A stretch of DNA of 25,747 bases from an uncultured Ruminococcus sp. (lineage in GTDB: Bacteria; Bacillota; Clostridia; Oscillospirales; Ruminococcaceae), in the NCBI GenBank assembly GCA_900539835.1, contig UQDR01000028.1, forward strand, positions 1-25,747, given 5' to 3'. Position numbers and translations under genes: made by a program. The notes beneath the pieces were generated by a model that worked only from the letters and a program-made list of their open reading frames with translations, did not search any database and had not been told where the DNA came from. This document shows, in pieces, positions 21,785 through 25,747 of this stretch (positions within the stretch are counted from its first letter, which is position 1; every line of letters begins with the position of its first letter).

Positions 21785-21983
21785 TATTATAGCTAAAAAT
21801 CAGCTTAACAATTTGTAATAGTATACAAAAATAAATAATTATTATAAACTATTGCACAAAATTAGTAAAATATTGATTTAATATAATAGAGTAACATAAA
21901 ATGTAAAACGAGAAAGGCGGCTCCAATGCAGAATTAAATTTATTTTTGATATACTAAAAATTGAAAAGAAAAGTTTAATTAAT

Positions 21984-22394
21984 ATGAAAAAATTTTTTTA
22001 ACGAATCGCTGCAATGAGTGCGGCAGTCGTAACGGCAGTTTCAATTACAATGAACGCAGGAGCGATTGACAGATATAATTATTATGAGTTTTCTGATTCG
22101 GTTTCTGGTTCCGGTAAAGTAACAAGTAGAGGAAGTGTGAGCGGCACATCTACCGTAACTGTAGAAGCTTCTACCGGGTTAAGCACAGCATCAGGAGGGG
22201 CATCTGTTGCAATTAGTATTTACTACAAGAAAAGTGACGGTTCTACCGGGAATACTGGTACCGGTGCAGGTGGACAAAGCGGTGCAAGTGCAAGAAAATC
22301 AATTACTAAAAACGATGGTACTTACAAATATTCAATAAACAATCATGTGGGCTATAATAAAACCGTTAGGAATGTTACACTTTACAAAAAATAA
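21984..22394 (+). pseudogene. Small secreted protein with a stop codon in its signal peptide
   Basis: The frame from the ATG at 21984 reads MKKFF, then TAA (21999-22001), then RIAAMSAAVVTAVSITMNAG and an Ala-Gly-Ala-Ile-Asp cleavage region. Together this is an ordinary signal peptide interrupted at codon 6. The mature part (about 105 residues) is rich in Ser, Gly and Thr, likely all beta strand, with YNYYEFSDSVSGSGKV, an SDGSTGNTGTGAGGQSG stretch and a basic aromatic end NVTLYKK. An ATG at 22014 could restart translation but lacks a ribosome binding site and would give a truncated signal. I do not recognise a family. A small secreted adhesin, matrix or bacteriocin-like protein is possible. 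It could be a recent nonsense mutant. Confidence 0.55.
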
Positions 22395-22480
22395 AATAAA
22401 TTTCTTGATGGGTAAAGTTTCTAACCTTTAGTTTTTAATAACTTCCCATGTAAATGCTATGCATTATAAAATATAGTTCT

Positions 22481-22545
22481 AAGGCTTTTGTAATGAAAAT
22501 AAGTATTTATTTTTAATAAATAAATTTATCGTTTACAGAAGCCTT
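22481..22545 (+). terminator. Long AT-rich hairpin before the lipoprotein genes
   Basis: AAGGCTTTTGTAA (22481-22493) pairs with TTACAGAAGCCTT (22533-22545), allowing one G-U pair. An inner stem TATTTATT (22504-22511) / AATAAATA (22515-22522) lies between. TTAATTTTAGG follows. It may terminate the small secreted gene or attenuate entry to the lipoprotein gene, whose ATG is 17 bases further on. Confidence 0.55.
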
Positions 22546-22561
22546 AATTTTAGGTGATTTT

Positions 22562-24142
22562 ATGATTAAATTAAGATGGATTTCAGCTACCTTTCTTCTA
22601 ATAATAATTTTTGTAAGTTGTTCAAAAGACATTTCTTCAAATTATGCTTTCGATATTTATTCCAGTACTTATAATATTCTAAATAATGATAACTTAAAAG
22701 AAAATAATTATTCTTTTATAAAAAGTGATAGTATATTTTCAGATAAAATTCAAATTACTTTTGTAACGGATTTCAGTAATAGAGTGGATACTGAAATTAT
22801 AAATGAATTAAACATGAAATTAGATAAAGATGGTTATAATTTTGCCGTCAATTTTATAAACCTTAATGCCGATAAAATATGTCCTATTGATTATTATGAA
22901 AACTGTATAAAAACCAAAATGACTGATATTGATATATTAATGACCTCAGGTGGAGTAAGCTCTGAAATTATTAATAGTGCTCCTGAAATTTATACCTGTA
23001 GTCCTCATGAAAATACATATTGGGAATGTGTTAATAAAGGTTATTTTATAGAATTAAATAGTTATTTTAAAACGAATTCAGGGAAACGATTATATGATGT
23101 TTTCAATGAACGATATTGGTCAAAGGCTATGGACAATGAAGGAAAAATATATGGTTTGTATACTTCTTACTTTACTGATCGTCCTACTGCTTTATCTTTT
23201 AATAAAAAAGTTGCAAAAAAGTATAATTTTGATATTTATAAGTTTGATGGTAAATTATATTCTCTTGAAAGAGTGTTGCAAAGCATAAAAATCGAAAATG
23301 GAAGTGCAGGATTACAATATTCAGATCTTAAAGAGGATTGCTGTAATATAGTAGGATTTTCTCGACTTTCCAATGGAATATATATAAACGAAAAAAACGG
23401 ACTTGCGGAAAATATATTTGAAAATATTGATTTTATAAAATATTCAAAACAAATGAGTGATTTTCAGAAAAAAGGATATCTTGTCAACATTAATGATGCT
23501 GAAGAAAACAATGAAACATTGTGCGTATTATCTAATTATATGCCTTTATATTATGATGAAAGCTTTACAGACTTCATTATTTCAAATGCTTATCAGTTAA
23601 ATGACAGTCTTAACTGTGGAATAGGAATATTATCTTCCTCTCAACATAAAAACGAGGCTTTTGAGTTGTTATCCTTATTGTATTCTAACAAAGAATATGC
23701 TAATTTAATGATATGTGGTGTTGAAGATATAAATTACACATTAAATAATGACAATGTAGCTGTACTTAACAATGATAAACCATCTTTTTATACTGATTAT
23801 GATTATTTTAGCGTACCTGCAAATCCTTTTATTACTATGCCGGTAGTAACAAATGAAGGCAGGGATTATCTTAATAAAAATGAATTGTTTTATCAAATGT
23901 ATAATCATATTGAATTGTCATGTGCTGTGGGAATAGATTTTGATTATTCAAGAATTTCTGAAAAACTTGAAAAAATAAAAAATATATATGATAAATATAA
24001 GGGCTTGTTTTTTGGAGAATTTAGTAATGTAACAACTACTTTAGAACAAGCAAATAATGAATTAAAATCTGTTGGATTAGATGAGGTTTTAAATGATATC
24101 AACCGCCAGCTGGAGAAGTATTATGAAAAGAATAATAGATAA
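22562..24142 (+). CDS. Extracellular solute-binding lipoprotein (family 1, DUF3502-like end)
   Basis: A 526-residue lipoprotein with signal MIKLRWISATFLLIIIFVSC and a lipid-modified Cys at residue 20. Blocks typical of family 1 sugar/oligosaccharide binding proteins include DIDILMTSGG (about residues 123-132), RYWSKAMDNEGKIYGLYTSY (about 184-203) and a DUF3502-like C-terminal end (LEQANNELKSVGLDEVLNDI, then NRQLEKYY). It would sit on the outer face of the membrane and bind a carbohydrate or similar ligand, but no permease or ATPase genes are in view. AGGTG precedes the ATG. A diverged paralogue follows in tandem. Its base composition is much more AT-rich than the genes left of the tRNA. Confidence 0.8.
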   Translation: MIKLRWISATFLLIIIFVSCSKDISSNYAFDIYSSTYNILNNDNLKENNYSFIKSDSIFSDKIQITFVTDFSNRVDTEIINELNMKLDKDGYNFAVNFINLNADKICPIDYYENCIKTKMTDIDILMTSGGVSSEIINSAPEIYTCSPHENTYWECVNKGYFIELNSYFKTNSGKRLYDVFNERYWSKAMDNEGKIYGLYTSYFTDRPTALSFNKKVAKKYNFDIYKFDGKLYSLERVLQSIKIENGSAGLQYSDLKEDCCNIVGFSRLSNGIYINEKNGLAENIFENIDFIKYSKQMSDFQKKGYLVNINDAEENNETLCVLSNYMPLYYDESFTDFIISNAYQLNDSLNCGIGILSSSQHKNEAFELLSLLYSNKEYANLMICGVEDINYTLNNDNVAVLNNDKPSFYTDYDYFSVPANPFITMPVVTNEGRDYLNKNELFYQMYNHIELSCAVGIDFDYSRISEKLEKIKNIYDKYKGLFFGEFSNVTTTLEQANNELKSVGLDEVLNDINRQLEKYYEKNNR

Positions 24143-24212
24143 AAATGCATACATGATTTTGTAACATCTAAGAACTTTTATTTTTACTAATTTGATGGGA
24201 GCGGAATCTATA

Positions 24213-25747
24213 TTGAAAAAAAGAATTTTAACAATATTTCTTATATGTATATCACTGTTAATGTGCAGTTGTTTTAGCAGTAATAAATCACTAAACACAG
24301 AAAGCAATGTAAATAACAACGATGTACAGTTGATGAAACCAATGAGTTTCGATGAAAAATATCAATTTTATTCAGAACGATACCCAAATAAAAATATATT
24401 AGTATGGGTGACGGACTTAGGCTCGCCATACGAATTGGAGTTAAATGATTATCTTTATGAGAATAATTATGATTATATAATCTGCTTTAAAACTTCTCTT
24501 GAGGGAATAGAGGATGAGAGTGGAAACTTTATTAGTACTAATGCAGAATTTGTATCAAAAATCATTCAGAATGGTGAACAAATTGATATTTTAGATAGCT
24601 TAGCTTTGATCAATGGAATGGATGTAATTTCAAATAGTTATTATAATTTCATAAATTGTAGCTATTTTGAACCTCTTGATGATTATCTAAAAGATGAAAA
24701 ATACCAGGATATCATTAAATCCATGCCTCAAAAATATTGGGATTCATATAAGTATAACGGCAAGATTTACGGAGTAGATAACAGTTTTTCTTCACTATAT
24801 TATGATAACGGATATAAAATATCCAATGAGATATTTGAAAAAAGCGATCTTACGACCGATGATTTTCAAAAACCTTTATCTGAATTTGAACCTACAATCA
24901 AAGAAGTCTTTGAAAAAACTAAAAAAAGGATGAATTTTAATTTTTGTTATTTTACGTCTGACTTTTTTCCTGCAAGTTATATTACTGAGGGAATAGGAAT
25001 AGTTGGTAATAAATTTGTAAATATTTTTGAACAGAATGAAACAAAAAATTATTATAAACTATTAACTTCTCTCGAGTCTAAGGGCTATGCAGCTATAGAC
25101 TCAGCAGTCATTGATTCCACAGGTATCGAATTGACACAGGTATCAGCAGCATACGGTGAAATTATTAATAATAATCGTTGGGATAAAACAAGTGTTTTTT
25201 ATAAACAAAATAATTATATACGCAATCCATATAAAGCCACCGGAATATATTCCGGTTCAAAAAATAAGGAACAGGCTTTTGATCTGCTTATGAATGTAAT
25301 GTTTAATAAGGATTTTAACAATATTATTACATATGGCAAAGAAGGAAAACAATACGAAATTAAAGATGGAAAAGTAAAAATGAAGCTTAATGAATCTAAC
25401 CCCTACAGTCAACAATATGATATAAAATGCAGTGTATGTATATGGTATAACAATCCAATGATATCATTGCCATGCGATGAAAGTGATACTGTAATTCAAT
25501 CCCTTAATTACTACAAGGCTTATGAAAACGCAGAATTTTTAGACGGCTTTGGATTTTTCTTTGACGGCACTTCAATAAAAGATTCATATTTAAAAGTAAT
25601 GGATACAGTTGAAAGTCTGAAAATATCAGGCAAGGATATTGATTCTTATATGAAAGAGTTTAACAAGAAACTATACGACGCAGGCTTACAGGAAGTTCTT
25701 GACGAAGCCAACCGCCAGCTGGAGGAGTATCATAATAAGAATAATTA
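24213..25747 (+). CDS. Second solute-binding lipoprotein, paralogue (cut in its stop codon)
   Basis: An open frame of 511 codons ends with TA at the last two bases, so only the final base of the stop is missing. It probably starts at TTG 24213 with GGGAG about 12 bases upstream. The signal LKKRILTIFLICISLLMCSC has a lipobox Cys at about residue 20. Like its upstream neighbour it contains an SBP family 1 block (QKYWDSYKYNGKIYGVDNSF), a late ATGIYSGSKNKEQAFDLLMN and a DUF3502-like end (KKLYDAGLQEVLDEANRQLE). It would be a membrane-anchored binding protein of unknown ligand. The gap from the previous gene is 70 bases without an obvious terminator, so the two are likely cotranscribed. Confidence 0.78.
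   Translation, partial: MKKRILTIFLICISLLMCSCFSSNKSLNTESNVNNNDVQLMKPMSFDEKYQFYSERYPNKNILVWVTDLGSPYELELNDYLYENNYDYIICFKTSLEGIEDESGNFISTNAEFVSKIIQNGEQIDILDSLALINGMDVISNSYYNFINCSYFEPLDDYLKDEKYQDIIKSMPQKYWDSYKYNGKIYGVDNSFSSLYYDNGYKISNEIFEKSDLTTDDFQKPLSEFEPTIKEVFEKTKKRMNFNFCYFTSDFFPASYITEGIGIVGNKFVNIFEQNETKNYYKLLTSLESKGYAAIDSAVIDSTGIELTQVSAAYGEIINNNRWDKTSVFYKQNNYIRNPYKATGIYSGSKNKEQAFDLLMNVMFNKDFNNIITYGKEGKQYEIKDGKVKMKLNESNPYSQQYDIKCSVCIWYNNPMISLPCDESDTVIQSLNYYKAYENAEFLDGFGFFFDGTSIKDSYLKVMDTVESLKISGKDIDSYMKEFNKKLYDAGLQEVLDEANRQLEEYHNKNN

Noticed and set aside
22562..24142. Calling the two lipoproteins bacteriocin immunity proteins because they follow a small secreted protein.
   Set aside because: Their sequence blocks are those of solute-binding proteins, and a hairpin separates them from the small gene.

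Overview
The window looks like a low-GC Firmicutes (Clostridia) chromosome, most like an Oscillospiraceae/Ruminococcus-type gut anaerobe. The signs are AT-rich DNA, AGGAGG-type ribosome binding sites, consensus sigma-A promoters, a 2-oxoacid:ferredoxin oxidoreductase operon and glycine-lipobox-type lipoproteins. This placement is inferred from gene content, not from a marker gene.

Region 1 (1 to about 4,175, mostly minus strand) is one side of a small integrative mobile element. Transcription runs leftward. In order it holds a small winged-helix regulator, two tiny ORFs, a DUF961-like protein, a single-span membrane protein, an FtsK/TcpA-type coupling ATPase, a dyad-rich candidate origin, an HUH rolling-circle Rep/relaxase, a DUF3173 protein and the start of a tyrosine integrase cut by the window edge. 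The order matches the core of Tn916/ICEBs1 (small DUF961 genes, FtsK-like protein, origin, Rep-type relaxase) but lacks a visible type IV secretion apparatus. Rep is split by a -1 frameshift at a slippery heptamer, and one small gene has an in-frame stop. The regulator gene is flanked by copies of one operator sequence. A stand-alone SRA-like gene (4363-4803) lies at the right edge and may be cargo.

Region 2 (4,890 to 13,231, plus strand) is chromosomal: a membrane protein, a D-2-hydroxyacid dehydrogenase, a leaderless NodB-type deacetylase, an internally deleted DUF5131 remnant and a NUDIX hydrolase. A multi-hairpin element follows, then proline synthesis (proB, a small membrane protein, proA). 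Next is a polar amino-acid ABC importer whose binding protein appears circularly permuted, and then a GNAT acetyltransferase. A 650-bp intergenic tract (13,232-13,884) is full of palindromes and repeats.

Region 3 (13,885 to 21,436, minus strand) carries pth-mfd and a five-gene operon (P-loop ATPase, ferredoxin, and the alpha, beta and gamma subunits of a 2-oxoacid:ferredoxin oxidoreductase). The pth-mfd promoter is embedded in the terminator hairpin of the oxidoreductase operon.

Region 4 (21,595 to the end, plus strand) has a tRNA-Leu(UAA) with a consensus promoter and terminator. It is followed by AT-rich DNA with a small secreted protein whose signal peptide is interrupted by a stop codon, and two tandem paralogous solute-binding lipoproteins, the last cut within its stop codon by the window end.
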